From: Vibrio sinaloensis
GTDB taxonomy: Bacteria; Pseudomonadota; Gammaproteobacteria; Enterobacterales; Vibrionaceae
Length of the DNA: 64,000 bases
Assembly: GCF_000808535.1 (NCBI RefSeq)
Contig: NZ_JWLV01000009.1
Location: forward strand, 1-64,000
Direction: 5' to 3'
Notes under the pieces: generated by a model
Told to the model about the DNA's origin: nothing
Databases searched by the model: none
Seen by the model: the letters and a program-made list of their open reading frames with translations, nothing else
Part shown: positions 27,172 to 37,387 of the stretch, one piece after another
Numbering within the stretch: position 1 is the stretch's first letter
Layout of the letters: each line of letters begins with the position of its first letter
Translations under genes and position numbers: made by a program

Positions 27172-28230
27172 TTACTCTCCAGTCTCAATATGTTGTTCAG
27201 AAGTGGTGTGGCGCTCTAGCGGGATGCACATGGTAAAACAGGCACCATCCCCCTCTTCTGAGATCAGCTCTAACCTTCCGTCGTGAGCACGACAAACCAT
27301 TTGTACAACCGCTAAACCAAGGCCAGTCCCCTGAGAGCGAGTCGTAAAGAAAGGTTCCATAATTTTACTTTGCAATTCCTTGGGCACGCCTGGGCCACTG
27401 TCTTGCACCGAAATTCTTAATTCGTTGTTTACGGGTCTAAAAAAGACGTCAACTTGAGAGGCTTTGCCCGCAATTTGGATCGCATTCATCACCAAGTTAC
27501 TTAAAGCAGACGCAATCGCATTCGCATTACCAAGGAGCTCTGTCTCTTCTTGTTCCACTTCGATGAAGTAATCGATCTGATTATTCTTCAGCGCCGTTTC
27601 CACCATGGGCGAGTATTCAGCCACAAGGTCTGAGATGGTAAAAGGTTTGACGACTTTATTGTCGCCGCCTTTTGCAAACAACAACATGTCGTTGACCTGC
27701 TTTTCTAAATCATGCAAACGATCCATCAGCTTGCTTTGAAAGCGATCTTTGGTTGCAGGCGGCAGATTTGGAGCACCAAGGTTCGAGGCGTACAACATGG
27801 CACTCGATAACGGAGTTCGTACCTGATGAGCCAAAGAGGCCACCATTCGACCCAGCGATGACAAACGCTGTAAATCACTGATTCTCGACTGAAGCAAGCG
27901 CGTCTCGGTGAGGTCCGTGATCAAAATAAGCTGGCCGGTTGCCGACGCCGAGATCGCAAGGCGAACCTTGCGACCATTTCGCAAAGAGATCTCATGCCCG
28001 TCATCTTCACGTGGGGCGAAAGCTTGTTGAATGATGTCGAACCACTTTTGACCGACAAGAGGCACTTCAAGTAAGCGCTGCGCTTCTGGATTTGCTTCAC
28101 ACACCGTACCTTGAGTGTCGAGTAGAATTACGCCTGCAGGCATCACATTGAGCACTTGCTGATAACGTTCTACTTGTTCTTCTAAGGTACCAAGTGAGGT
28201 TTGATTCTCAGTAACTGGGTTGGGCTGCAT
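27172..28230 (-). CDS. flrB: flagellar sensor histidine kinase FlrB
   Basis: This 352-residue soluble histidine kinase has no membrane segment. It has an N-terminal PAS domain, the H-box with VASLAHQVRTPLSSAM, and the N, G1 and G2 boxes (NLVMNAIQIA, SGPGVP, GTGLGLAV). It phosphorylates FlrC. It has its own sigma-54 promoter, which lies within the flrA terminator. Confidence 0.96.
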   Translation of the reverse strand: MQPNPVTENQTSLGTLEEQVERYQQVLNVMPAGVILLDTQGTVCEANPEAQRLLEVPLVGQKWFDIIQQAFAPREDDGHEISLRNGRKVRLAISASATGQLILITDLTETRLLQSRISDLQRLSSLGRMVASLAHQVRTPLSSAMLYASNLGAPNLPPATKDRFQSKLMDRLHDLEKQVNDMLLFAKGGDNKVVKPFTISDLVAEYSPMVETALKNNQIDYFIEVEQEETELLGNANAIASALSNLVMNAIQIAGKASQVDVFFRPVNNELRISVQDSGPGVPKELQSKIMEPFFTTRSQGTGLGLAVVQMVCRAHDGRLELISEEGDGACFTMCIPLERHTTSEQHIETGE

Positions 28231-28254
28231 GACGTATTTCTGCCTTAAAAACTA

Positions 28255-28291
28255 CAATAGCCTAGAATGCAAAAATCATTCCAGGCTATTG
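28255..28291 (-). terminator. flrA terminator hairpin overlapping the flrB promoter
   Basis: CAATAGCCTAGAATG (28255-28269) and CATTCCAGGCTATTG (28277-28291) form a 15-bp stem with one mismatch and a 7-base loop. On the minus strand TAGTTTTT follows. It would end flrA transcripts. The flrB sigma-54 promoter at 28268-28283 lies within its loop and stem. Confidence 0.65.
28268..28283 (-). promoter_or_regulatory. sigma-54 promoter of flrBC
   Basis: On the minus strand TGG-AATGATTT-TTGCA has GG and GC exactly 10 bases apart, with a T-rich spacer and a perfect TTGCA at -12. The -24 box deviates (TGGAAT instead of TGGCAC). It lies 38 bases upstream of the flrB ATG, as expected for an FlrA-activated class II promoter. 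Confidence 0.7.
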
Positions 28292-28355
28292 TTCATTATT
28301 TTCAAGCAGTTAGAGAAAGGTCGAGATTTTGACAGTCTCGCAAACGTGCAGTTTT

Positions 28356-29822
28356 CTAACGTTGCAGATTGTATTTGCGCATTTTTTCAACCAAGGTTGT
28401 CCGGCGCATACCGAGCATATCGGCCGCTCTCGCGACAACGCCACCCTGTGCTTCAAGTGCTTGGTTGATCATGTTCACTTCCAAGTCAGCGAGCATCTCT
28501 TTCAAATTAACCCCTTCAGGCGGTAAGTTTTGCGGCGCTGCCTCGCTATCTTGGAACAGGTCATTCGACTCTAAGCTAAAATCTTCAGAGAAGATGTCGT
28601 AAAACGCATCGCGCTCTTGTTCTTCAACCGTGCGTCCGGTGTTATACCCAGGTTGAAACTCAGGGATATCACTGTAGCGGTATTTGGTTGGCAAGTGGTT
28701 CACGTCGACAAGACTGTTCGGATAAAGAATGATCATTCTCTCAACTAAGTTGGCAAGCTCTCGAACGTTACCTGGCCAGTCGTGCTCCATCAAAGAGTTA
28801 ATAGAGCGTGGTGTGAAGCAGATCGGTTGCGCGCCTTCCGCTTCCATCCGTGTCATCAGTTCTTGAAGTAGAAGTGGGATGTCATCCTTGCGATCACGAA
28901 GCGCAGGCATCTCGATTGGGAACACATTCAAACGATAATAGAGATCTTCACGGAACGACTCATCTTCGATCATTGACTCTAAGTTTCTGTGAGTTGCCGC
29001 GATAACACGAACATCAACCTTAATCGTGGTATTGCCACCAACACGCTCAAAGCATCGCTCTTGCAGCACGCGCAATAACTTGACCTGCATCGGCATTGGC
29101 ATATCACCAATTTCATCAAGGAACAGTGTCCCGCCTTCAGCCAGTTCAAAGCGCCCTTTTCGCGAAGTAATGGCACCAGTAAATGCGCCCTTTTCGTGAC
29201 CGAATAACTCACTCTCTAGCAAGTCAGGTGGGATTGCGCCACAGTTAATCGGAACAAATGGACCGCTTCGACGAGTAGAATGGTAATGAATGTTTCTTGC
29301 AACAACTTCTTTACCTGTCCCGGATTCACCCAAGATGAGTACATTCGCTTCTGTACTCGACACCTGCTCTATAAGATGGCGAACTTCCTTAATCCCATGA
29401 CTTTGGCCAACGAGACTGCGGAACAAGGTATTTTTGCGCGCCGATGAGACGACATTCATGCCTTTACGGCCAAGAAAGTCTTTACAGTGTCTTAGTGCTT
29501 CGCTTAGTTGTGGGTAGTTAAGAGGGAAATCGAGCTCACCAACATAGTGAGTCAGTTCATCGACAGGGTAAGAGTGTTTACCAGCAATCAAGAGTGGGAC
29601 ATGATTTGCACGGGCTAGCTTCTCGCTTAGGTTAGGGGCTAGATTTCCACCAGCCACAGAGCCGACAATGCATCCAGCCCAAATCGCCGACCAGTCAATT
29701 TCTTCAACTTGGTCAGAGCTGATCGCTTCGCACTGCTCTCCAACAAATTCTAAAATATTACTGAGATTCGTCCGCGCTTGTGCGTCGTCCTCAATCACAA
29801 GTAGTTTCGCTAAACCTTGCAT
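28356..29822 (-). CDS. flrA: master flagellar regulator FlrA
   Basis: This 488-residue sigma-54 activator sits at the top of the polar flagellar hierarchy. It has a degenerate N-terminal FleQ-type receiver domain, then an AAA+ domain with Walker A GESGTGKE and the GAFTGA loop, then a Fis-type C-terminal helix-turn-helix ([20 protein letters not shown]). FlrA homologues bind c-di-GMP, which links this block to the GGDEF proteins found elsewhere in the window. Confidence 0.97.
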   Translation of the reverse strand: MQGLAKLLVIEDDAQARTNLSNILEFVGEQCEAISSDQVEEIDWSAIWAGCIVGSVAGGNLAPNLSEKLARANHVPLLIAGKHSYPVDELTHYVGELDFPLNYPQLSEALRHCKDFLGRKGMNVVSSARKNTLFRSLVGQSHGIKEVRHLIEQVSSTEANVLILGESGTGKEVVARNIHYHSTRRSGPFVPINCGAIPPDLLESELFGHEKGAFTGAITSRKGRFELAEGGTLFLDEIGDMPMPMQVKLLRVLQERCFERVGGNTTIKVDVRVIAATHRNLESMIEDESFREDLYYRLNVFPIEMPALRDRKDDIPLLLQELMTRMEAEGAQPICFTPRSINSLMEHDWPGNVRELANLVERMIILYPNSLVDVNHLPTKYRYSDIPEFQPGYNTGRTVEEQERDAFYDIFSEDFSLESNDLFQDSEAAPQNLPPEGVNLKEMLADLEVNMINQALEAQGGVVARAADMLGMRRTTLVEKMRKYNLQR

Positions 29823-29938
29823 GGGTGAGAATAATTGCCTTTCTTTTGAAACGTTGTGGCTGATTTATGTTTCTAACGTCAATTCTAACTATAGAACAGA
29901 AATAACGATTAACAATTTATAAATTTCAGCAACAAAAT

Positions 29939-29963
29939 AAGCCACTAGGCTCGTGAGTGGCTT
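29939..29963 (-). terminator. probable terminator downstream of fliS
   Basis: AAGCCACT and AGTGGCTT form an 8-bp stem with a 9-base loop, followed on the minus strand by ATTTTGTT. It would end the flagellin-side transcript before flrA. The remaining stretch up to 30079 presumably holds the flrA promoter; it contains two copies of ACCAATTGG, at 30028 and 30058. Confidence 0.5.
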
Positions 29964-30079
29964 CTATTCTATTTGATAAAAAAAATAAGGCAACCAAGCA
30001 ATTAGTCGGTGTGATGTTAGCCCAAAACCAATTGGCGCGATTTTGACTACATAAGCAACCAATTGGTGATTATTTGACT

Positions 30080-30490
30080 CTAAATACCCACATCTGACGC
30101 AGTTAAATTGTGATATTCATTTGGAATTTGATCCCATGCCGATTTGATCTCGCGAATAATATCGATCACATCATCGATCTTGGCAGGGTTGTTTTGATGA
30201 TTCGCTTCTGTGATTTGCGTAATCATGAACTCATATAGTTGGTCTAAATTTTGTGCGATGTCACCACCGTCATCCATCGACAAACAGCTGCGTAAGCTAA
30301 TGATAATATCAAGAGCCTTACCTAGGCGCTCACCTTTGACAGGAATGTTGCCCTGCTCCATTGCAGCTTTGCCTTGAATCAGACGTTCGATTGCGCCTGC
30401 CATAAGCATTTGCACAATTTTATGCGGGGAGGCCGCACTCAGTTGGCTATCAACTGATACCTTTTTGTAAGCCTGTAATGAACCACGCAT
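30080..30490 (-). CDS. fliS: flagellin export chaperone FliS
   Basis: This 136-residue helical protein keeps flagellin unpolymerised before export. The conserved start is MRGSLQAYKKVSVDSQLSAA and the middle includes SPHKIVQMLMAGAIERL. It is called FlaJ in Vibrio nomenclature. It is the last gene of the flaG-fliD-flaI-fliS group. Confidence 0.95.
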   Translation of the reverse strand: MRGSLQAYKKVSVDSQLSAASPHKIVQMLMAGAIERLIQGKAAMEQGNIPVKGERLGKALDIIISLRSCLSMDDGGDIAQNLDQLYEFMITQITEANHQNNPAKIDDVIDIIREIKSAWDQIPNEYHNLTASDVGI

Positions 30491-30501
30491 AAATAACCTC
30501 T

Positions 30502-30825
30502 CTATAAAAATTTCTTGTACTGCTGAACAGAACGTTGACCATGTCGGTACTTTTGTAATGATTTGCCGACTTCAGCCGTTTTTACTTGCATCAACTCTAC
30601 GATAGCTTTTGTTTCTTGAATTGCTGAGTGCCACTGCGCCGTTTGCGCCAACTCGGCATCGCGTTCTATCAAGCTGAACAAGTTCTGCAATATTCGTTCC
30701 CTTGTATCGACCAAAGCGAGGATTTCTTCAGTCTCAAACGCCTCTTGTGTAATCACTGATGAAATAGTGTGATTTACATCACGTAATTTATCTAGATTTT
30801 GCTCAAACTCTTCAACCAAGTGCAT
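30502..30825 (-). CDS. flaI: FliT-like flagellar chaperone FlaI
   Basis: This 107-residue all-helical protein sits between fliD and fliS, the position of FlaI in Vibrio. FliT-type proteins chaperone the FliD cap. Its sequence is weakly conserved, so the call rests mainly on position, size and helical pattern. It overlaps fliD by 14 bases. Confidence 0.8.
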   Translation of the reverse strand: MHLVEEFEQNLDKLRDVNHTISSVITQEAFETEEILALVDTRERILQNLFSLIERDAELAQTAQWHSAIQETKAIVELMQVKTAEVGKSLQKYRHGQRSVQQYKKFL

Positions 30826-32833
30826 TCATCATCCCAGCCAGTTGAGACTGCATTTTGCTCGTTGCATCTTGCATTGCCGTAAATTTGGCGTGAGTCCGCT
30901 TTTCTAAACTCTCCATACGGCGATCCAATGCCGCTTGATCATCTTGCAATGAATAAGTTCGCTCTAGCATGCTCTTTTCACGTGTGCGGATTGCGCCTGT
31001 CACACCAGTGAGCCCTTGAATCGCATCTTCCACTTTTTTGGCAAAGCCTTTGTTGCCACCGAAGAAACCTTCAAGTTTATTGAAGTTGTTGTTTAGCTGG
31101 CGGTCGAGCATGTCGTAATTGATTTCCAAGTTACCTTGACGAGTCGTGGTCACACCAAACTCAGTCAAGGTTTTAAGATCTTCCGGTGCTGTTTCGACAT
31201 CAGCGGAGAAAACCGACTTTAGGCGAGCATCGGCATTACGAACCACACTGTCACCCGATAATGGCCCTGCCCTACCCGTTCGAGGATCAACCCCTGCAAG
31301 TTCTTGTGAAAGTTGGTAGAACTGATTGTAGGCAGCCACGAATCGTTCAATATCGTCTCTTACTCGTTGACGGTCATATTCAATGTCAATTTCCGATACT
31401 GGTTTTCCAACTTCGGTGCGGCCTTTGAGTGTCAAATCGACCCCTTCAATGGCATCCTCAATGATGTTGTTGTCACTGGATAATTGCGCCACACCATCGA
31501 GCATCACTTTCGCATCTTGGGCGCTTTGAACTTCGGTCATACCATTATAGGTATCAAAAGAGGCTTGTGCCGCCTCCAGATCCGCTTGAGCTTTATCCAC
31601 GCGCTCAAGGTAGTCTCGCTCTTCTTGGGTCAATTTGGCTCGTTCAAGCTGCTTCGCCTGTTCTGGCGTTAGCTCACCACTGGCAACTTTTCGCTCAAGC
31701 TCAACTTTTTCATTAACCAACTTCTGCTCGATCTGAGCTTTCTCTTCCTCGAGCTTGGCCTGCGCTTCTTTTGGGGTCACGTAAGAGTCGGTAAGAGTAC
31801 CAGATGCGGTGTTTGACCAGCCTGGAACATCACCCGACTTCTCAATCGCTTTATCGTCTAGCTCTGGTTCTGGCTCCCAGTAAGAATCCAGAAGTGTTCC
31901 TGATGCCGTTTCTGTCCAGCCTGGGATACGTTCTTCTGGTTTGAGATATTTGTTTGCTTCCACACCAGCTTTAGCCGCTGCGGCCGCCGCTTGCGTCGAT
32001 AACTCATTATCCGCACTCGCATCTTTGGCGGCTTTAGGATCGGCTTTGATTGCCGCTTGTTTTGAGTTGTCGGCAATTTCTTGATCGACAATTTTTGCCG
32101 CTTCAATGTTTCGCTGGGCAATCTTATCGGCGAATTCTTGTTCTTTCGGGGAAAGAGGACTCAACAACTCTTGAGCTGCAGACCGCGCTTTCTCTAGATC
32201 TTTAACACGCTGTTCTAGCGTTTTATATTCAAGTCTTTTTAGGTTATCGCCAGGTTTTGCGTCAGCGACAATCGAGAGGTCGTTCGCTTCACCGGATTTG
32301 GTTGAAGCGACAATGAGTCGTGGGCCTTCGGTGTCATTGATGATCGACGCCCGAACCCCAGGGTTAGATTTGCTGTTGTTAATGCCTCTAACGACATCAA
32401 CCAATTTGGAGTTATTAGAGATTTCGACGGTGAATTTTTTGTCGCCAAGCGAAACCTGCAGCTTACCAGGGCCATACTTTGCGTCTTCAGGAAGTACGTC
32501 TGACGCAATTTTATGGCTCTGCGCAAGCTGCAACACATCGATAGCATAGCGACCAGCGATGGCATCAGTGGTTGCTGTCGCTGATACAACGGTATCATTT
32601 GTCGTTTCGACTTTTCTTGCGGCGAAAGCTTTCTCCTGACGAAAGCTCGCCATCAAGTTTTTCATCGTATCCAGCGACTCTCTGAGCCGACCATAGGCAC
32701 TGATCCCGGTATCAATTTGGGCCCGCTCATTGTCGATACGTTGCTGCTTAGGTACGCGCTCCGAATCTACAATTTTGCTGACCATGGAATTGATATCCAT
32801 GCCAGAATTCATCCCTATAGGGCCAAAACTCAT
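30812..32833 (-). CDS. fliD: flagellar filament cap protein FliD
   Basis: This is a 673-residue capping protein, much longer than the roughly 470-residue enteric form. The conserved ends are MSFGPIGMNSGMDINSMVSK and a C-terminal coiled coil. The extra length is a central Ala/Lys/Glu-rich helical region (about residues 200-430) containing two copies of a PGWxxTASGTLxDSY motif, at residues 304-318 and 337-351. The insert would be exposed at the filament tip. Confidence 0.93.
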   Translation of the reverse strand: MSFGPIGMNSGMDINSMVSKIVDSERVPKQQRIDNERAQIDTGISAYGRLRESLDTMKNLMASFRQEKAFAARKVETTNDTVVSATATTDAIAGRYAIDVLQLAQSHKIASDVLPEDAKYGPGKLQVSLGDKKFTVEISNNSKLVDVVRGINNSKSNPGVRASIINDTEGPRLIVASTKSGEANDLSIVADAKPGDNLKRLEYKTLEQRVKDLEKARSAAQELLSPLSPKEQEFADKIAQRNIEAAKIVDQEIADNSKQAAIKADPKAAKDASADNELSTQAAAAAAKAGVEANKYLKPEERIPGWTETASGTLLDSYWEPEPELDDKAIEKSGDVPGWSNTASGTLTDSYVTPKEAQAKLEEEKAQIEQKLVNEKVELERKVASGELTPEQAKQLERAKLTQEERDYLERVDKAQADLEAAQASFDTYNGMTEVQSAQDAKVMLDGVAQLSSDNNIIEDAIEGVDLTLKGRTEVGKPVSEIDIEYDRQRVRDDIERFVAAYNQFYQLSQELAGVDPRTGRAGPLSGDSVVRNADARLKSVFSADVETAPEDLKTLTEFGVTTTRQGNLEINYDMLDRQLNNNFNKLEGFFGGNKGFAKKVEDAIQGLTGVTGAIRTREKSMLERTYSLQDDQAALDRRMESLEKRTHAKFTAMQDATSKMQSQLAGMMNALG

Positions 32834-32854
32834 CTACATCACCTCAAATTACGA

Positions 32855-33283
32855 TTACACCGTTTGGTTCACCAATCCCGACGAATACCTCGCGGTTTGG
32901 TCCCTTAGGCGTCGAAGAATCTCCAACAGTTCCTCATCAGGAATCTGGCGAATAATATCACCGGTATCCGCTTCGTAAATGGTCACGACGTCCCGACCGG
33001 ACTCTTCGTCGACACGAAACGATAAGCCTTTGTTGATGGATGAGATGAAGTCATTCACCTGTTCAACAACCCGCTCGCGCTCTTCTCGATTGAGTTTCTC
33101 TCGCTCTTTCGTTGCTTCGATCACTCTTTCGACTGCTTGAGCGGCAGATTCACTTACCTTTTCATTTACTTGCGGTTCCTTTTTCAAGGAATCGAGCAGT
33201 ACTCCTTCGTTTTTTGAAGCAATTTTAGTGCCACTTTCTGAGCCGTAAGGCTGGATGTTCGATGTGTAGGATGATATGTCCAT
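32855..33283 (-). CDS. flaG: flagellar protein FlaG
   Basis: This 142-residue protein has a disordered charged N-terminal half and the conserved FlaG core, LSFRVDEESGRDVVTIYEA and IIRQIPDEELLEILRRL. FlaG proteins affect filament length. It lies between the last flagellin and fliD, the usual Vibrio order. Confidence 0.93.
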   Translation of the reverse strand: MDISSYTSNIQPYGSESGTKIASKNEGVLLDSLKKEPQVNEKVSESAAQAVERVIEATKEREKLNREERERVVEQVNDFISSINKGLSFRVDEESGRDVVTIYEADTGDIIRQIPDEELLEILRRLRDQTARYSSGLVNQTV

Positions 33284-33352
33284 AACGATCTCCCTTCCAC
33301 CTTTAGGTCACAGCACAAAGCTGCTACCAATAAGCTCCGTCGAACCTATCGA

Positions 33353-34483
33353 TTAACCTAACAAGCTAAGTGCAGACGATGGTGACTGCTTAGCTTGAGC
33401 TAGGATTGAAGTACTCGCTTGCTGCAGAATCTGAGACTTAGTCATTGCGGTTGTTTCTTTCGCAAAGTCTGTGTCCAAGATACGGCTACGAGATGCGTTT
33501 ACGTTCTCGTTGATGTTGTCTAGGTTATTGATCGCATGACCAAAACGGTTTTGGAAAGCACCCAGACCAGCACGCTGGCTGTCTACGTTCTTCAATGCGC
33601 CATCAATGATCGATACGGCCATTTGAGAACCCGCTACCGTGGTGACATCAACGTCTGCAACTGTCTTGTTTTGAGCGTCACCGAAACCGATTTCACCGCC
33701 AAGACCGCCCGTAATTTCAACGTCTGTTGCCACTTTATTGGTTGCAGCAAACAGTTGAAGCTTACCATCTTCGCCTACAGACGCTTTTACATCTTCGCTT
33801 TGACCGTTGATGTAAGTCGCAACCTGCTCAATGTCGTCGCCGACTTTAGCGTTGATCGTTAGCTCTTTCTCTTCACCATGTACATCAGTATAGCCAAGAG
33901 TCAGATCGGTATTGTCTGAAACTCTCCAATCTGCACCTTTGCCTTCTTCAGCAACATACGCTTTACCACCCATGTCTGCCGTGTCAGAACGCATGTTACC
34001 CATAGAAAGCTGTACCGCTTCACCTGAGCTCGCACCGATTTGGAATGATTGGCTACCGTAAGTACCGTTTAGAAGTTTGTTACCACCAAAAGAGGTCGTT
34101 TCAGCGATACGGTTTAACTCGTCGTTTAACGCCGTTACTTCTTCTTGAATAGCGATACGCTCTGAACGTGAGTTAGAGCCGTTTGAAGATTGCAGCGCTA
34201 GGTCACGCATACGTTGCAGGATGTTGGTACTCTCGTTCATTGCACCTTCAGCAGTTTGTGCAATAGAGATACCATCGTTTGCGTTTTTCACCGCCATGTC
34301 CAAGCCACGGCTTTGTGATGTCAAACGGTTTGAGATTTGTAGGCCAGCAGCATCGTCACGAGCACTGTTGATTTTGTAGCCCGATGACAAACGCTCCATC
34401 GATTTCTGCATACCTTCAGCTGCACCGTTCAGGTGTCGCTGAGCAGTCATCGCAGACACGTTAGTGTTTACGTTAATTGCCAT
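33353..34483 (-). CDS. polar flagellin (third of three)
   Basis: This is a 376-residue flagellin with the conserved D0/D1 termini: [20 protein letters not shown] at the start, with [20 protein letters not shown], and [17 protein letters not shown] at the end. The central variable domain is short. By position before flaG it corresponds to V. parahaemolyticus FlaA or V. cholerae FlaB. It has its own sigma-28 promoter and is separated from the next flagellin gene by a terminator. Confidence 0.95.
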   Translation of the reverse strand: MAINVNTNVSAMTAQRHLNGAAEGMQKSMERLSSGYKINSARDDAAGLQISNRLTSQSRGLDMAVKNANDGISIAQTAEGAMNESTNILQRMRDLALQSSNGSNSRSERIAIQEEVTALNDELNRIAETTSFGGNKLLNGTYGSQSFQIGASSGEAVQLSMGNMRSDTADMGGKAYVAEEGKGADWRVSDNTDLTLGYTDVHGEEKELTINAKVGDDIEQVATYINGQSEDVKASVGEDGKLQLFAATNKVATDVEITGGLGGEIGFGDAQNKTVADVDVTTVAGSQMAVSIIDGALKNVDSQRAGLGAFQNRFGHAINNLDNINENVNASRSRILDTDFAKETTAMTKSQILQQASTSILAQAKQSPSSALSLLG

Positions 34484-34563
34484 ATTTGATCTCCTTAGGC
34501 ATTAGGGCGATGTGCCTTTGCGTCTCTCACCTCGCATTGGCACATCTCATTTCTCTCAATCCT

Positions 34564-34591
34564 TTAACGGCGGACTTAGATTAACCTTTAG
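34564..34591 (-). promoter_or_regulatory. sigma-28 promoter of the third flagellin
   Basis: On the minus strand CTAAAG, a 14-base spacer, then GCCGTTAA matches the FliA consensus (CTAAAG-N14-GCCGATAA) with one substitution. It lies about 80 bases upstream of the ATG. Confidence 0.8.
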
Positions 34592-34700
34592 GAGAAAATT
34601 AACTTTTTTACGAATTTTTCTAGATTGAACACTAAAGTGTGATTTGGGTCTAAAAGTAATTTCTATAGCACCATTCAATATCAATCACTTAGCTAAAAAC

Positions 34701-34728
34701 AAAAAATCCAGCCGAAGCTGGATTTTTT
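34701..34728 (-). terminator. terminator between flagellin genes
   Basis: AAAAAATCCAGC and GCTGGATTTTTT form a 12-bp stem closed by a CGAA tetraloop. It lies just downstream of the middle flagellin, so each of these two flagellins is its own transcription unit. Confidence 0.9.
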
Positions 34729-34741
34729 CTTAAGCTGACGC

Positions 34742-35875
34742 TTAGCCTAGTAGGCTTAGTGCCGAGTTCGGTGCTTGCTTCGCTTGAGCAAGAATCGAGC
34801 TTGATGCTTGAGATAGGATTTGCGACTTGGTCATTGCCGTTGTTTCTTTCGCGAAGTCCGTATCTTTGATTCGGCTCTTAGACGCATTCACGTTTTCGTT
34901 GATGTTGTCTAAGTTGTTAATCGCGTGGTTGAAACGGTTCTGGAATGCACCCAGTTCAGCACGGTGGCTATCAACATAGTTTAGAGCAGCATCGATAATC
35001 GCTACCGATTCTTGTGCGCCACCTACAGATGTTACGTTGATAGTGTCAACGGTTACCGCTTGACCATCTTGCATACCTAGCTCACCAGCTAGACCACCAC
35101 CGAAACTTACCTCACCTTCAACTTTGTTGGTGCCCGCAAACACTTGCAGCTTGCCATCTTCATCGACAGACGCTTTTACCATGTCTGTTTGACCGTTGAT
35201 GTAAGTCGCCAGTTCTTCAATATCATCCCCCTCTTTTGCAGAGATATTGATCGTCTGCTCTTCACCATCTTTTGGTGTTAGCGTGATTGTTAGGTCATTT
35301 GAGCCAGCTTGAACAGACCAGTTCTTGTCTTTACCGTTTTCAGCTTTGTAGCTCGTACCACCCATGCCAACGTTATCAGAGCGCATGTCGTTCAGAGTCA
35401 GCATAACTGCTTCACCGTTATCCGCACCAATCTGCATTGATTTGGTTGTAAACGTACCGTTTAGCAGTTTGTTACCACCAAATGATGTGGTTTCCGCGAT
35501 ACGGTTAAGCTCGTCGTTTAGTGCCGTCACCTCTTCCTGAATTGCTACACGCTCAGACTTAGAGTTTGAACCGTTCGCAGATTGTAGCGATAGGTCACGC
35601 ATACGTTGCAGGATGTTGGTTGTCTCGTTCATCGCACCTTCAGCAGTTTGCGCGATTGAGATACCGTCGTTCGCGTTACGTACCGCTACGTCTAGACCGC
35701 GGCTTTGTACGTTTAAGCGGTTAGAGATTTGTAGACCCGCTGCATCGTCTTTTGCACTGTTGATCTTAGAACCTGATGACAAACGCTCCATTGAAGTTTG
35801 CTGTGCGTTCGTTGCGCTATTTAGGTAACGCTGTGCTGTCATCGCTGCTACGTTAGTATTTACATTCACTGCCAT
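34742..35875 (-). CDS. polar flagellin (second of three)
   Basis: This 377-residue flagellin is very similar to the downstream copy in the D0/D1 regions ([40 protein letters not shown]) and differs in the central domain. Position suggests V. parahaemolyticus FlaB or V. cholerae FlaD. It has its own sigma-28 promoter and terminator. Confidence 0.95.
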   Translation of the reverse strand: MAVNVNTNVAAMTAQRYLNSATNAQQTSMERLSSGSKINSAKDDAAGLQISNRLNVQSRGLDVAVRNANDGISIAQTAEGAMNETTNILQRMRDLSLQSANGSNSKSERVAIQEEVTALNDELNRIAETTSFGGNKLLNGTFTTKSMQIGADNGEAVMLTLNDMRSDNVGMGGTSYKAENGKDKNWSVQAGSNDLTITLTPKDGEEQTINISAKEGDDIEELATYINGQTDMVKASVDEDGKLQVFAGTNKVEGEVSFGGGLAGELGMQDGQAVTVDTINVTSVGGAQESVAIIDAALNYVDSHRAELGAFQNRFNHAINNLDNINENVNASKSRIKDTDFAKETTAMTKSQILSQASSSILAQAKQAPNSALSLLG

Positions 35876-35957
35876 GGTGATTTCTCCAATTGATTTTCCG
35901 ATGTTTCCGGTTTCCGACGTCTCGGAAAACCAAGTAGTTCTCTCAAAGTTACTTTTA

Positions 35958-35985
35958 TTAACGGCACGGTTTGGAAAACCTTGAG
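35958..35985 (-). promoter_or_regulatory. sigma-28 promoter of the second flagellin
   Basis: On the minus strand CTCAAG, a 14-base spacer, then GCCGTTAA matches the FliA consensus with one mismatch in each box. The spacing is identical to that of the other two flagellin promoters. Confidence 0.65.
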
Positions 35986-36140
35986 AATTTTTTTAAGTTT
36001 TTTTTGAAAAAAGTGCATTTGGGGAGGAAAGCGTGACCAACAGGAGAAAAACTTAAAAAAAGTGTTTTTTTTTACTAAAGCTTTCTATTCGCCTGTCGAT
36101 ACCGTTCTCTTTTATGAGAAAAACAGATTCTCAGATTCGA

Positions 36141-37274
36141 TTAACCTAACAAGGTAATCGCAAGGTTCGGCTGTTGTTTAGCCTGCGCCAATATCGACGT
36201 GCTCACTTGTTGCAAGATCTGTTGCTTGACCAGCTGTGTGGTCTCTTTCGCGTAGTCTGTATCTTTGATTCGACTGTTCGACGCCGCGAGGTTCTCATGC
36301 ACATTATCTAGATTGGTAATGGCGTGATTGAATCGGTTTTGCAGTGCGCCAAGTTCTGCTCGATGGCTATCAACATACTTTAGCGCCGTATCAATCACGG
36401 ATACCGCTCGCTGAGCGCCGCCGACATCAGAAATGTCGAGGTTATCAACCGCTTCATAACCCGCTAGGTTCATTTGCAGTTCATTGGCTAAGTTACCCGA
36501 GAACGAGAGTGTCCCTGAGGTTTCTTTACCCGCCATAAAGATTTGTAGCTGGCCTTCCTCATTCACCGACGCGGAGACTTTATCGGTTTGACCATTGATA
36601 TAGGTCGCCAACTCTTCTATGTCATCGCCCGCTTTGGCTTTGATTTGAATGACCTCTTGTTCGCCGTGAGCATTGGTGTATTCCATGTTCAAGACATGAT
36701 TTCCCTGCCCAACCTGCCAATTGGCATCAGCTTTGCCTGCTGCAACGTAACTAAAACCGCCCATTTCTAAGCTGTCAGAGCGCATGTTCTTGAGTGACAC
36801 TTGAACCGCTTCACCTGAACTGGCACCAATTTGAAAAGACGACGAAGCGAACGAACCATTGAGCAATTTTCGACCACCAAAAGAGGTCGTTTCAGCGATT
36901 CGATTCAGTTCATCGTTCAAAGCTGCCATTTCTTCTTGTAATGCGGTTCGCTCAGCTTGGCTATTGGAGCCATTGGACGATTGAAGTGACAAGTCACGCA
37001 TACGCTGAAGAATGTTGGTGGTTTCATTCATCGCCCCTTCCGCCGTCTGCATGATGGAGATCCCATCATTGGCGTTTCGCACCGCCACATCCAAACCACT
37101 CATTTGAGTTTCGAGTCGGTTAGATATTTGCAGGCCGGCCGCATCATCTTTTGCACTATTAATCCGGCTCCCCGAAGCTAAACGCTCCAGAGATTGATTC
37201 AGCAAATCCGTCGCATTCGTCAGGTGACGCTGCGCAGTCATTGCAGAAACATTGGTATTAACAGTGATGGCCAT
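36141..37274 (-). CDS. polar flagellin (first of three, more divergent)
   Basis: This 377-residue flagellin starts [20 protein letters not shown] and ends [13 protein letters not shown]. The termini carry more substitutions than the other two, for example the C-terminal [11 protein letters not shown] segment. By position it would be V. parahaemolyticus FlaF or V. cholerae FlaE. It is the first flagellin transcribed and has the best-matching sigma-28 promoter. Confidence 0.93.
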   Translation of the reverse strand: MAITVNTNVSAMTAQRHLTNATDLLNQSLERLASGSRINSAKDDAAGLQISNRLETQMSGLDVAVRNANDGISIMQTAEGAMNETTNILQRMRDLSLQSSNGSNSQAERTALQEEMAALNDELNRIAETTSFGGRKLLNGSFASSSFQIGASSGEAVQVSLKNMRSDSLEMGGFSYVAAGKADANWQVGQGNHVLNMEYTNAHGEQEVIQIKAKAGDDIEELATYINGQTDKVSASVNEEGQLQIFMAGKETSGTLSFSGNLANELQMNLAGYEAVDNLDISDVGGAQRAVSVIDTALKYVDSHRAELGALQNRFNHAITNLDNVHENLAASNSRIKDTDYAKETTQLVKQQILQQVSTSILAQAKQQPNLAITLLG

Positions 37275-37306
37275 GAATGACGGTTTCCTTTTATGGGCTA
37301 CCTAAG

Positions 37307-37333
37307 TTATCGGCCTAAACGCGAGATCTTTAG
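37307..37333 (-). promoter_or_regulatory. sigma-28 promoter of the first flagellin
   Basis: On the minus strand CTAAAG, a short spacer, then GCCGATAA is an essentially perfect FliA promoter. It lies 33 bases upstream of the flagellin ATG at its near edge. Confidence 0.85.
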
Positions 37334-37343
37334 AAAAATTGCA

Positions 37344-37370
37344 CAAAAAAGCCGAGCAAGTTGCTCGGCT
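37344..37370 (-). terminator. terminator downstream of the Dyp peroxidase gene
   Basis: AGCCGAGC and GCTCGGCT form a stem around AAGTT, followed on the minus strand by TTTTTT. It insulates the peroxidase from the flagellin promoter immediately beyond. Confidence 0.85.
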
Positions 37371-37387
37371 ATGGTTTCATTGATGGC

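Noticed and set aside
30026..30066. Two ACCAATTGG copies 30 bases apart, as a possible operator or repeat element.
   Set aside because: Short self-complementary words that can arise by chance; no further symmetry or match to a known site.
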